64,000 nucleotides of DNA, taken from NCBI GenBank assembly GCA_022497155.1, contig MU385728.1, positions 620,001 through 684,000 on the forward strand, written 5' to 3'. The first letter of the stretch is position 1, and each line of letters opens with the position of its first letter. The notes beneath the pieces were generated by a model. That model saw only the letters and a list, made by a program, of their open reading frames with translations. It made no database searches and was not told the origin of the DNA. The stretch comes from Whalleya microplaca. Its lineage: Eukaryota > Ascomycota > Sordariomycetes > Xylariales > Xylariaceae. Of the stretch, positions 45,149-56,718 are shown in pieces. The position numbers were made by a program, and so were the translations under genes.

Positions 45149-47155
45149 ATGTCCAGTACACAAGGCGATCTGTTAGGCCTAGGTAAGTGATACATCGATA
45201 CATACATACATCCATACATCCATACCAGATGAACAGCGCCCCCTTTTCCCACTCCCCCAGCCTTTGATCTCGCTCTTTGATTTTCGCAGTGGAGCCGTGG
45301 TAAAGCTGCGATAAGTGCCTCCCGTTGGATGAGCACTGGCCGTGTCCACTTAAACCGGACCAGTTGACTGTTTCATTTGCAGAGGTTGATGTTTCATCTT
45401 GCCTATCACAGTCGTCATTCCCACCATATTACATCCCATATTAACCCAACAGCCTGCACTGAACCGGCCTGCTAACCTTCTTTTTTGTTTGCTATGCATA
45501 GGTCAACCTACTAATGGTCAACCTGCCGGCCTGACGCTTAACCTTTCGTCAAACAACCCCTTCCGCAACCGCGCTGCCTCGCCTAACAGCATCTCTCCAC
45601 CACCTCCCCATTCACCTTTTGATGACCCTCCTCCCCGACCTACCTCGCGCAATCCATTCCTCGACCCAGGCAATCAACCTGACCCGACCCTCGTCACTTC
45701 GCCAGACAAGATGGCCTCAACACGCGATCGGAAGTCTCCCACTGCTGAGGAGCTGTTTGTGAGTCTTTTCGCCCTTTCCCCACTTGTAATTACTTGTAAT
45801 TTAAATCGTCGCACTGTCCGCGCACGATGATCAATTATGCGACCGAGCAACTGCTAATTTGCCTTTCAGGACAATCTGATTCTTGACGATAGAGACGCCA
45901 GCAAGCCTCAACCCCGACCTGGCGCTGGCCGACCTTCCGTATCCCGTCCTCCTGGCGCTCCTCGAGGTGCGGGTGAGAATGCCCCTCCGCGAGGTCGAGG
46001 GCCGCCTCCTTCCTCGTCGCACCGACCAACGCGATCGCAAGAAGAGGCCCTGAAGTCGCGTCGTATGCAAGGTGGATCCAACAGTGGGGATAGAAACCTC
46101 ACCAGCTCACCTCAGAAGCGCCCCGAACGACGCGCCCGTCGCAACAGCGATTCTTCCATGATTGAAAAGCCAATCACTGATGAGGAGAAGAAGAAGCGTA
46201 GAGAACGCGAGCGCCGTACTCGTGATCCCAAGACTGGCCGAAAGTTAGATATCATTGATCAACTTGATGCCACAAGCATCTACGGAACAGGATGTAAGTA
46301 ATTAACTTCACGATCCCTGGATGAGAGCATCCACTTATGTCTGCATATATAGTGTTTCATCATGATGGCCCATTTGACGCCTGCAACCCGCACCGTAATC
46401 GCAAAGGCAGCCGGCGTGCACCAATGCAAGCTTTCGCGAAGGATTCTGCCAACAACTCGATCGGAGGTGCAGGTCCTATGAATGCGAAGCCTGACCACAA
46501 GCTCTTCATGGGCCAAGAACCTCACGAGGCTTCCACAATGTATGGGGTTGGTCTTAAGGACAAGGAAGGGAGCAGCAGCAAGGCCGAAACCGCATTCTTT
46601 GACCCGAAGCAGCGAGGCGAGTATGTCAGAGGTGAAGAAACCTTGGGCCTAGGTTCGTCGACATTCCTGGAAGGTACACCCGCAGCCCGTACTGCAATTC
46701 AACGAACCCAGGCAGAGACTGCCCAGGACAGTCTGGATGGACTGGGTCGGAAGAAGTCGGTTGTGCAACGCTTCCGCAGCATTAAACGAGCACCTCGCGA
46801 ATATAATGATTCCGGTCGAGTTACCAGCCCGGACGGCGCATATTACGGTCAGAGAACGGGTGACCTGCCCAGTGCAAACAGCAATGGCGAAAGAAACCCC
46901 TTCTTCAACGAATTTGACAAGTCCGAGGACCTGATTAGTGTCAAACGTGCGGGTGACGGTCCCTCTTCTCCAGTCAGCCCGCCGGTGCCTAGCCTCGAAC
47001 GCCGAGCAACTACGGATGCCGCCAACGCGTTGGATGATGGAAAGCAAGGTAATGGCTTTCTATCTCGCGTCAAGAGCTTGAAGGGTGGACGGCGTGGACG
47101 CCCTGAGCCGCCCAACAGGGAGGCCTCGAACTCGTATCCCGGTGTGGCCATGTGA
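45149..47155 (+). CDS. pal1: Pal1 cell morphology protein
   Basis: Four exons: 45149-45182, 45502-45758, 45870-46293, 46353-47155; 505 residues. The Pal1 signature spans the third and fourth exons: TDEEKKKRRERERRTRD, DIIDQLDATSIYGTG and, after splicing, FHHDGPFDACNPHRNRKGS. S. pombe Pal1 acts at the cell cortex with Sla2/End4 to maintain cylindrical growth, and yeast Pal1 is an early endocytic coat protein. The rest is disordered and rich in Pro, Ser and Arg, with NPF motifs (NNPFRN, RNPFLD and RNPFFN) that are typical docking sites for EH-domain endocytic adaptors. The first intron (319 nt) is unusually long for this window and joins an 11-codon first exon. ATG at 45149 follows CATC. Confidence 0.93.
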
Positions 47156-48104
47156 GCTAGCCGAACGTGTGCAGGCAATCAACTAATGGAATCATGGACG
47201 TCTTTAATGCCTTCAGAGAAAGCAGTTGACTTTTAATTGCAACTGCCCTTAGGGATATGGACAAGTCTTTTCTTGTTCAGTCCTTACAAAATGCTTTGGA
47301 ACTGCATGGTATTTCTCTTGGCAGGGATCTGGCATGTGGCTAGTGCAGCAGGATCCAGGACGATATACTTTTCGAGTTTTCAATTCTCGGAGTCAAGCTC
47401 GACACAGTCGAGTGGACCAAGGTCGGGAGGAAGTACTCAGGCGAGGATAAGTCCACCGACACTCTTTCACAAATCATGAACTTTTGTCAGGATACCTTTC
47501 TATGTTGTGTGTGTGAGTACAAAGGCAGGCAGCAGATGCGGATCATTTGGGGGGACGGTGACTCGGGGCTAGGGTTGCAGGAAGGAATCAGATGCTGGCG
47601 TGTCATTAGGGAAAATTCCTGCAGACTGAATTTTATGAAGAATCAAGACCCTTGATATTTACAATATTAGCTTGAGAAGTGCAATGCTGAATGAAGCTCG
47701 TAATTGATGCCCTATTCCCTACCTGACCCTATCTTATGTAGTCGAGTGGGTAAGTTCCAGGTACCCCAGACTCCAATCTAGGTCTCCACTTTATGTAAGT
47801 TTAAGCACCTCATATTGCAGTTTAACCACTACCTCCTATGTAGAGTCCTGGCACAACTTCGAACATAAATTTAGAGCTGATAATGTACACATGTATGAGA
47901 TGATGAACATCCCTTTCCATATGTCACACTCTGACATTGTGTCACAAAACTTGAGACATCCTTAATACTAAACGACCTGAAGAAACTTATTGCATTCATC
48001 TTCTCTTGTCTTACTAGATCTGTTTGTCTATCGGTTAAAAATCCCCATATCTTGCCTCGCCAACTAGCTGTATAGTCACATAATAAGTTAATCTGTGATG
48101 CAGG
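47156..48104. other. Intergenic interval
   Basis: About 0.95 kb between the pal1 stop and the next same-strand gene. A short upstream frame begins at 48098 (ATGCAG...TGA) and overlaps the next start. No gene seen. Confidence 0.4.
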
Positions 48105-49732
48105 ATGAAGCGGGGGACTGATCAACGACCGCCTTCGCATGCTGGCTCCCATCTCGCCCTAGAACCTGTCTCTGGCGCGACTCTCTACGAGCTTGAGGTC
48201 GCGCGGCGCGAGAGACTTAGGCAGAGAGGCTCCCTGAGGACAGGATGTCGGGAGATAGATAGATCTACGCTTCTGGGTGGCTTTGAGCGCGGTACCGTTG
48301 TTGGAGTCAGTGCTGAGGAGGTGGATTTTGGACTGCTGGTAAGTTGTCTGGTTGACAATGGTTATCATCAAGCTATGTGATTTCTCCTTGGAGGTTTTTC
48401 TAGCAACTCAGTAACACAGTAAAAAGATTAAGCTGACGGGCAGAGTAGATTGGGTTGCAGACTATAGCACATACTATGGTCTTTGCCTCTACAGCCACAT
48501 CTCCATCTAGGCCGCGAGCAGCTATCATCACCACGCTAGCAGCTACGGCGATATTACCTATGCTGCGAGATGTTATACGGTCTCAGGTTCAGGCAAAGCT
48601 AGGCCCAGCACATCAAGATATCGATGCAGAAACCAGGCGCTGTCTGGAGCAGATCTCCATCTCCCGCGTCTTCGACATCGAAGGCTTATGGGAGGTCATC
48701 AGTGAACTCGAGACACCGCCCTCTCCTGTTCCTAACCCTCAGGAGCAAACACCACCAGCCCCTGAGCCTGAGCCACCGGAGCCGTCACAAAGATCCCCAT
48801 CACCGGAAGTTTCTGCAATGAGGTTGCCACCGCTGAGGACACGGACAGAAGTGCTCGATAGCGAGGACGAGGAGGATTTCTCGTCCTCGCCGTCCCCATC
48901 CCCTGACTCACCCCAAGCTCCTCCCCCACAAGCGCAATCACCAGCACAGCCGGCAACCTCAACGCCCGCAGAGCCGCCGCGCTCGCACATCCCCGATATA
49001 ATCCTCATAACGCATGTCTCGGCCCTGCTAACGGACCTCTTCACGCGCCGCGACAAGCCCACGGCCCATACCTCCCTACAACTCCTGTCCTCGCACCTGC
49101 GGTACCTAGCGCGCTCGGCAGATCCCCTGATCATGCTGCTCAACAGCACGACCTCACCGTCTTCCACATCAACCTCCACATCTACCTCCACCTCCGCCGC
49201 AAATCCTCCCTACCACCCAGACGACTCCCCGCCCAACAACCCCCTTAACCCCAACCACCGCCCCCTCTCGCCGACCCTCCGCTCCATCTTCAACCCCCCA
49301 CCGCCTAACCCGGGCGCGGGAGGGGTAGGAGGGGCAGGTTACGCGGCCGCGAGCGCGCTCAGCCGCCGCAACAAGCCCGCCTTCGGCGTCTCGTTCGCGC
49401 AGTTCCTGGACCTACACGTGCTGTGCACGCGGCTGCCGCGGGGGCGCGCGGACGCCGAGGCCCTCGTTACTACTGCTCCACAGCCGGCGGAGGCGGAGGC
49501 GGGGACGGGGACGGGGACGGGGACGGGGACGGGGGTGCGGTATTGTTGGGTTGTGGAGGTGCTGTTGGATGAGCTGGGGGTTTGGGAGGGGGTTGTTGTT
49601 GATGGTGGTGAGGAAGGGGGTGAGAAGGGGAAGGGGAGAATACCTAAGCGTAGGAGCCGGGAGCAGAGATGGGGCGCCGTGGATGTGAGAGCGGGCGTGA
49701 GGCTTGTGGATGCGTTTGAGGGAGACTCTTAG
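48105..49732 (+). CDS. RecA/Rad51-paralog-like protein with lost Walker motifs
   Basis: Two exons, 48105-48338 and 48449-49732, 505 residues. The layout follows a RecA core: TGCREIDRSTLLGGFERGTV (46-65) equals the GC..LD.LLGGG segment before the P-loop, but the P-loop position reads GVSAEEVDFGLL, with no Gly-Lys-Thr/Ser. The next strand-helix (RAAIITTLAATAILPMLRDV) fits the strand after the first helix, and IILITHVSALLTDLF fits the Walker B strand with the acidic residue replaced by Thr. A Pro/Ser/Glu-rich disordered insert of about 75 residues and a second one (STSTST, Pro/Asn-rich) split the core. A Gly-Thr hexanucleotide repeat lies near residue 375. It may be a non-catalytic Rad51 paralog, like Csm2/Psy3 of the Shu complex, but this is inference. 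Confidence 0.75.
49498..49532. repeat. 6-bp coding microsatellite GGGACG
   Basis: Five or more GGGGAC units encoding Gly-Thr repeats in the RecA-like gene. Confidence 0.85.
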
Positions 49733-50204
49733 TGTCAGGGGGGAAAAGGGGGGACGATATGTGATCGATGCGGGATAAGAAGAAGCGGTCCGCGGGATAG
49801 TGAGATGGGTAAGGTTTAGAGGACTACGTGGGTAATATTTAAGCATGGCACCAGCGGTTTGTTATAGATGGCTAGCGAAACTATATGAGGGAGGGAGATG
49901 GAATGACCGATGTTTATTTTGATGCTTATAGCTAACTACCCATACCCAGGCCCCAGTGATGCTGCCCGTTTTCTGAATGCACGACCTAAGACTAAACCTA
50001 ATGAATGGCGCCGCTGTCGATAAGGGCGAGGCGATGTGCTCGCCGTCTGTTAGCTTCTAGATTATGTGAGATGGGATGGATATTCTTTTAATGCAACCCG
50101 TTTTCCTAATCTTCGTTCTTCAATTCTCTCTCTCCTCTCTTCCCCTTCGAAAACAATGTGACCAGATTCATACAACTTCATTCCTCATTCAAATCCTTGA
50201 CTTA
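49733..50204. other. Convergent 3' spacer
   Basis: About 0.47 kb between tail-to-tail genes. T/C-rich stretch near 50100-50150. No gene seen. Confidence 0.5.
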
Positions 50205-51793
50205 CTACAACTCACCGACCTCCTGGTTCTGTTCTTCTGCCTTAACGAAGGGGTCCAATCTCTCCATAAGCTCCTCGACCTCAATATGGCCATTTTCCTC
50301 CTGCCAGAACCCCTTGTGCTCATGGGGCGGGATGAGGACGGAGCCGACGACCTGAACGACGCCGTCCTTGGCGAGGCCGTCCTGGACGGCGACTTCGACC
50401 TGCCCATTGAGTCTGATTTTGATGAATCCGTGCCAGTTGGCGATATCGACGGCGATATTCTTGTCGCCGAGGAGCGTCGGGAGGTCGAGATGATAATGCT
50501 TGGCACCCTTGACTTGCTGTACGCTATCGAAGATTTTCTGGACGCTGTCACGATTCTCCTGGAGCACCCCAGGCTTATGTTTGTGCTCATTAGTGCTTTG
50601 TTGGCCCTCAAAGCCGCTATGGCTGTCATGGCTTTCACCGCCCTCTCCAATTTCGTGCTGGTACCCCTGCTTTCCATAATATTCGTCTGAGTACAGGGTC
50701 TCGTTTGCGACGGCGTGGTATTTGAGCAGAGCCTTCAGGTAGCCGAGTCCCTTCTCTGTGTTGAAGAGGAACGCATTGGCGCGGGGTCCTAGTTTCTTGA
50801 AGGCGAAGTTCGTCGGCGCGAAGAAAGTCAGCCCAGTTAGTTTCTCTGCGTTATGTCGGTGGTGGTGGGCAAACCCCGTCTTCTCGGCCGCGAGCTCAAG
50901 CGTGGAGAACTTCGATGGGAAGAGCGAGATCAACTTCTCGGCTGGTGGCGGCGGCACTAGAATACTGTCTACGGCATGGGCGATGCCGTTCTTGGTATGC
51001 TGCGGACGAATGTGTATTAGTGACACGTATTTGGGGAATGGAGCGACAGTGAAGCATCGAGATCGCTACGTACCAGATTCACCGGAATCAATTTGCTGTA
51101 GAAGTTCAGCCAGATACCGAAGAAGCCTATTCTGATGCGCAGCCGCTGCGCCCGTCCGCCGAGGTCTTCCTCCTCCAAGGCCGTAGGCAGCGTGTGGTGG
51201 GCGAGCACACGCCCGGCGGGATAGGATCCCGGTAAGATGTGATACTGGAGGATCTTCTCTACGATCTCACGCGACGGCTTGTGGTCCTTATGGTGGTCGG
51301 GGATTTTGTCGAAGGCGCGGTCCGTGGGCACGAAGGCCGTCACATTGGCCGAGGTGCTATTCAGCTTCTCGATAATGTCTGGATAGTCATCGATCAGTGC
51401 CGCGAACTTCTTGGTGAAGTTAGACGCCTTGATTGACTCGTACACGGTCAGGTTTGTGCTTCCTTGGTTGTGCCCGTGGCCGTCAACGTACGGTTTATTC
51501 GTGTAGTCCGATGGTGACAGGAAGTTGTCCAATACTGGTTTAATGGTGTCCCATTCCGTCTCCGGCAGCTCGCTTGGATTGCTAATATGGTACTCGAAGG
51601 CTTTGACGGCTCCATCCAAAATGTCTTCGGCCGATGAGCGGAGCTCGTCTAGGTTCGGCAATTTGTCCAACAATGAAGACAGGCCATTTGCCTCCTGCTC
51701 AGTTTCGAGAATGAGTTTATGAGCGGTGGTCTCATCAGGAATAACCACGCTTGTGGCTGTGGCCACGAGGGGCAGGATATTGATATATCTCAT
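50205..51793 (-). CDS. Secreted protein with two fasciclin (FAS1) domains
   Basis: Two exons, 51793-51074 and 50999-50205, 504 residues. A signal peptide is likely (MRYINILPLVATATSVV). Domain 1 lies at about 110-240 (ASNFTKKFAALIDDYPDII, NVTAFVPTDRAFDKIP, EKILQYHILPG), and domain 2 at about 245-480 (FSTLELAAEKTGF, LTFFAPTNFAFKKLG, LLKYHAVANETLYS, and VVQVVGSVLIPP). These are the two conserved H1 and H2 regions of FAS1 modules, which act in adhesion or cell-wall association. Several N-glycosylation sequons occur (NLT, NFT, NST, NVT, NET). A His/Gly/Ser-rich loop (SHDSHSGFEGQQSTNEHKHK) is inserted in domain 2. No GPI-anchor signal is seen; the C-terminus is acidic. The 74-nt intron lies between the domains. 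Confidence 0.93.
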
Positions 51794-53347
51794 ATTGGAA
51801 TGACTGTTGTCGTCTTGAGAGCCACTTGGGAGATCGACTATAAATGTCCTTGGGACAAGGCAAAGGAAGCGGAAGACGCGGAAAGGCAGAATGGCCTATG
51901 CAAAGGAGGCTCTGCTGTGCCACGAAAGAGGCCACTGACGGCTACTGACGTCAAGGCCGTATGGAGAAAGTGTGGTGATCACTGGCGTGATTCAGATTCA
52001 GAGGCAACCTCTGAAATGTAATAAAGCTGGAACGGAAATTATAGCAATTGGGAAATACCCAGCCTTAGAGATGCACCCCTTTTCTCCTCACCTAATGGAT
52101 TATTTCGAATGTTTCCTCGTCATCGCGTCATGGTTCGCTCCCCAGGTAACCTAGACAGCTTACGTCTTAGGTTTTACAACATATGGTTTATCATTGGAGC
52201 TCGGCAGGTTTTACTATTTAGTCATCATCCATCGGACAGTTATGGGTCCGCGCCCCGAGAGTCAGCATACGGACTTAGGGGTAGGTACATCTGAATAGGT
52301 ACCAAGAATTTACATATTTGATTGTTTGCGGCTCTATGTACGATATTCTTTGTACATTTGTGGTGAAGCCCTGGGATGTTTGGTGGGCCTTTCTATCAAC
52401 TCTAGATAACTCCTCATTTCATGCGTAAAGACAGCCAGTTATATATATATGTAATTATCGATACAAAATCCTTGTCTGGGCTGTGCACTAGAGCTGCAAA
52501 GAATGAATTACCTATCCGAATACGTAGCTAGAGTCAATGATAGTGTAGGATTGTAGGCATCTTGCTATTGACCACACCTGCTTACTAACTAGAGACTCGT
52601 TCAAATGAAATACCTAACTTGCTGTTCAATTTGTTATCTTTGTTCAGCCCATTCAATTCGAAGTTGGGGGTTTATGATTCACTCACTTGCTAAATATGAT
52701 ATGCTTTCCTCTCTCATTCGAATACTATATTGTTAACATGAACTATGACTGGAGTTTGCGGCATTCGTTTCTACAGATAATTAGAAGTCATCTATGGTAT
52801 AAGTAATGATGAGACTCAGTAGGAGACATGAAAAATAAGATAAGGGAATAGCTGTATCAAATCAGTAAGTATTAAACATGTAGGCACGTTCAGTCTATAT
52901 GGGTTATAGAATTTATTGTTTCATAGTTACACAACCTCGTTGCGTTCCGAATAAGAGATATTTCTAAACATTGATTATAAACCTATGAAATTTTGTCACT
53001 TTGGATCAATAGTGACTTCTCTTTTGTTCATCATTCAATGTTTGGAACGCCCCAATATGCTTATCTTATTATCATACAAGTCACCTTGTCAGCCATAGTT
53101 ACCAAGTCCTTTATTCGCCTCTTAGTTTCTAAATAATATCATTATTCGGTGATCCATAACAAGGAGTTGTTTCCACGAAGTAGTTCAAGCTCATTGTTCT
53201 TGTTTGTCAATAGCAGAGACGGAACTGCAATATTTAAGGGGAAAATCTCCATCACCGTAGGAAATACCAATACTCATTCATTCAAATTAACATTGACCAG
53301 TACCTTCCACAATACTTGTCACAGCAACACTAATCGCATAAGAAAAA
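51794..53347. other. AT-rich gene-free interval
   Basis: About 1.55 kb between divergent genes; becomes clearly AT-rich after 52300. A TATATATATAT run is at 52441-52451. No gene seen. Confidence 0.5.
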
Positions 53348-54220
53348 ATGGCAAACCTGCAGTTAACTGAGGAGCAAAAGGCACGATTCGAAGCCTGGAC
53401 CACGCCAATGATATCTACTGGTTTAGCTCTCGCATCATGGATGCCTGAAGTCGACACGGCGGCCCTTGTCCAATTTGTCGATTCGCCTATGGTGCAACTC
53501 GCCTTTTTAGAGTTTGAGAGAGATATATGGCTAAAGATTCCTGACACTCGAAATGCGACACCCCCAGCTCGAATGCCGTATCGCCGTTGCATTAAGATGA
53601 AGGAGTGGGAAACAGCGGTAAGTCTCTTCACAAATAATCCCCTCGAACGCTACCACCTCCAGTATCTAGAAGCCAACATGAGCACCAAAGACGATTGGAA
53701 GGTCGAGGATCATATCGCCTTGTTTTGGGGACGGATATACACTTGGGTTACGAATGAAGTCAAGGATCTACCAATTCGCCCCTACCTGCTAGACGGAAAC
53801 CAGCGAATTCCAATACTTGCCGGTGTATTGGCTGCCTGTATCCGAGTCCACGGAAAAGGCCAATTTCCCGACCCTCCAACAAAGTCGTGGGGTCACAGGA
53901 GGGTTGAATTTCATCCCGGATGGTTTGCAATGATCCAGGAATGGCGAATTCGTCACGCTTCCGGAGACCCTGACGCGTCGCAACGCCTGCTATATTTGGC
54001 ACAGAAAACCAGTGCAGAGTATACGGAGAAAGCGCTTGAGAGTGATACCCAGTGGTTTCAGCTCTTCCTCTACCGGGCTAAGCTTGGATTTGATTTGACT
54101 GGTGAATTCCATGGCGAAGACAACTGGGAATGGCGTTGCGATGTGGGATTTTTTGCGCCCCCTACCCAGGAGCAAGTGCTTGACGAGCAAGTGCTTGACG
54201 ATTTTGCTGAACTACAGTGA
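53348..54220 (+). CDS. Orphan protein, function unknown (290 or 275 aa)
   Basis: ATG at 53348 in a strong context (AAAAAATGGC). Read without splicing it has 290 residues. A perfect GTAAGT at 53618 and a CTCCAG ending at 53662 enclose exactly 45 nt, so splicing would remove 15 residues and keep the frame, giving 275. The protein is soluble-looking and rich in Trp and aromatic residues (IALFWGRIYTWVTNEV, PTKSWGHRRVEFHPGWFAM, EDNWEWRCDVGFF). Near the end, the hexapeptide EQVLDE... is duplicated (EQVLDEQVLDDF). No signal peptide, membrane segment or known family is recognised. It stands alone in an AT-rich block, which suggests an accessory gene. Confidence 0.7.
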   Translation: MANLQLTEEQKARFEAWTTPMISTGLALASWMPEVDTAALVQFVDSPMVQLAFLEFERDIWLKIPDTRNATPPARMPYRRCIKMKEWETAVSLFTNNPLERYHLQYLEANMSTKDDWKVEDHIALFWGRIYTWVTNEVKDLPIRPYLLDGNQRIPILAGVLAACIRVHGKGQFPDPPTKSWGHRRVEFHPGWFAMIQEWRIRHASGDPDASQRLLYLAQKTSAEYTEKALESDTQWFQLFLYRAKLGFDLTGEFHGEDNWEWRCDVGFFAPPTQEQVLDEQVLDDFAELQ

Positions 54221-55270
54221 TAAGTGACTAATAGTTCAGATAGCTAGGACGCGCCACAAGCCGTATTGTCTTCTATGTAGGAGCCTTCCCTCTAGACTCT
54301 AGTGATGATAATTTCCTACCTACATCTATTTCAACAGATTCCGTCCCCATTTATAGCACCAAAACTGTGTGCAATTCCACAGTATTTTTGGCATACATAG
54401 ATAGACGGTAAGACTATCTATATTACCTTAGTAAATAACATATTTATTTCTTAAATCCGTGCTTAAAAAGCAACGAGACATTTTACACGAATTCTGAAAA
54501 TGGCTAACCAATTATCTACGATAAACAGTTGATATATCTTTCAAATTTTAAACTAGATTTCCGTGACTCGTATTGAATACACTAATTGGATCGAGGCCTA
54601 TTGGGTCTTGCTGTAGAACCGCATGGGTAATCTTGGTTGTGATTATATATTTAAATGTCTATTACAACTAATTTGGTTGATCGATCTCCTGATCAACTTG
54701 TATAATTATATATGTTGGTTTAAGTAAAAGCAGGGCTATCTTTAATATCCATTTTAGTCTACGTTATTTGCCTCTAGCCAGTAGGTTATTTATCTAATGT
54801 GTGGTCTAATTAGTCTTTAAAGCGATTTTTCCACTCATGTCACGTTATATAGTATGTGGTTCATTAAATGCATTTCAAGACCTAATGTAATGGTCCTAAC
54901 GAAAGCTCAATTGATAATTATCATGTTAAGGTTTATTCTAGTTGAAATATGCAGATAGATTAGATTTGAAGCAATCCTTGAGCCCTTCATTTTATATGGC
55001 ATAAAAACGCTTCACACACTATAGAAAACTGTAGTGAACAGCGAATGGCATGTATATATGTTGAATATATCTAGAAAATTGATCTTACTGGCATATATGT
55101 TGATATACGAACCATACTTGCTATCCCCTCCATTCGAGCTCATATGTTCTTTCATCGCTATAACATCTTTTCCCATCTAAGTTTCATCGCAGTCCAGCGT
55201 CTCAACATGTTTCTCTCCAATCCTGCCACGAATGTTGGCTGCGATCTGAACAACATCAATCTAGAGTGAA
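54221..55270. other. Strongly AT-rich gene-free interval
   Basis: About 1 kb of very AT-rich sequence with no reading frame of note, between two tail-to-tail genes. Resembles decayed repeat DNA; no element ends found. Confidence 0.5.
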
Positions 55271-56718
55271 CTATTTCGGAGTCGCAACCAGCACACAATC
55301 TGAGCATTCTTCTGTGTACTTCCAGATTTTTAAGATCTTAAACCCAGCATTATTCAGTAGGGACCTCCACTGCACTTCGGATCGCTCCATAGCAGCTAAG
55401 GTGGTACACATTGTCATATCTAACTGTGTCGCCATTGATGGAGTCCCACGTTCCGGAAGGACCATCTCATCGATCAAAAGCACCGAGTCCTCAGTCATGC
55501 CAACCTTGATATTCTGAAGGATCTCTTTGCACTTGTCGTCCGGCCAGTCATGGAGGACATTGCGGAGATAATACGCGCGAGCACCTGAAACATGGTTAGG
55601 AATTTACGAACACGGAGACATTTGCTAACATACCTTTGATGGGCTGTGGGGTGAAGAAGTTGTAGACTTGTGTTTCGATGGTATCGATACCAGGTAATGG
55701 GTTCTTCTTTATTTGATCGATAACGTAGTCTAGCTCTTGAAGAACTACACGGCCAGGAAGGACAGGAAATCTTTGTCTAAGCGCAATACTTTGGTGGCCT
55801 TTGGCGCCACCAACATCTACAAAAAGAATAGTCGAGTCGGTTGTTCCCTGGCCTAGCTCTTGCTGGAAATCTATCACATCTAGGAATATTGGCAGGCCAC
55901 CGCGTTGAGCGGCCATCCACTTGAGGAAATATTCGGAGTTTTTAGGGTGACTTTGGAACCAGCGGAATGGAGCTATGTCGGTATGCTTTCCGACGTTCCA
56001 AGCGGTGTAGCTTGGATCGGTAGGGTTGATATATCCAGTCTCGCGAAGATATTGAGGAAATGCCATGAATACTGGGGTCATCGTCTCAAAGCTGTCCATC
56101 ACAATATTAGGGTGATGATTTGTGAAAATCCTAGCTTTGGAACCTACAAATGGTTCACCCCAGCTCGACCGCCGATGGAGCTTAGAGCTTTTGTGATATG
56201 GTTGGAACAATAATCGTCATCGTCGGACTGCGAGATCATCTCGTGTGACTGATAGTACCGTAATAGCCTCTCTAACTCCACTTAGTCACGGATACGAATT
56301 ACAATATAATCACCTCCATACGCACTCATAAGCACTGGATCAACACGGGTTTCCCGTGCAAGCTCCATGTTAGTGAAAGTCCGTCCATTGCCTTCGGCTA
56401 AGATCTCGAAGAGCCGTGTGTCGATGCCAATGCGGACAAGAGGAAGCTGCAGTGGCTATACACCTGTTAGCTACATACCAAAAGCTTATGGACACTGAGT
56501 AAAAGTTTGTATTATTTTAGGGAAACATATCATACTGTTTTGATGATTCTGTGGATGGTGTCTTGGGGCGCCTCCATTAAATGGGACAGTTTCCGTCCGG
56601 CTTCTCGCAACCTGCGGCGAACAGATTCATCCTGCAGGTGAGAATGTATATGTGGATTGTTGATGACAGATTCGATGCTCTCTGCTAGGATTTTCGCTTG
56701 TTCTACCTTAAAGGCCAT
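55271..56718 (-). CDS. O-methyltransferase (SAM-dependent, plant COMT-type)
   Basis: Five exons: 56718-56536, 56455-56326, 56271-56148, 56091-55634, 55584-55271; 402 residues, all junctions in phase. It follows the fungal secondary-metabolite O-methyltransferase plan: an N-terminal winged-helix dimerisation part (PLQLPLVRIGIDTRLFEILA; LMKRLLRYYQSHEMI), then VNHFFETMTPVFMAFPQYL, the SAM loop VDVGGAKGH (237-245), GARAYYLRNVLHDWPDD with the catalytic base H310, LIDEMVLPE, and WRSLLNNAGFKI. The enzyme methylates a hydroxyl of a small aromatic compound; the substrate is unknown. No polyketide or peptide synthetase lies nearby, so a full cluster is not seen. The second intron is ambiguous at its end: an AG at 56281 and one at 56272 are both in phase, and the latter fits the family better. 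Confidence 0.9.
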
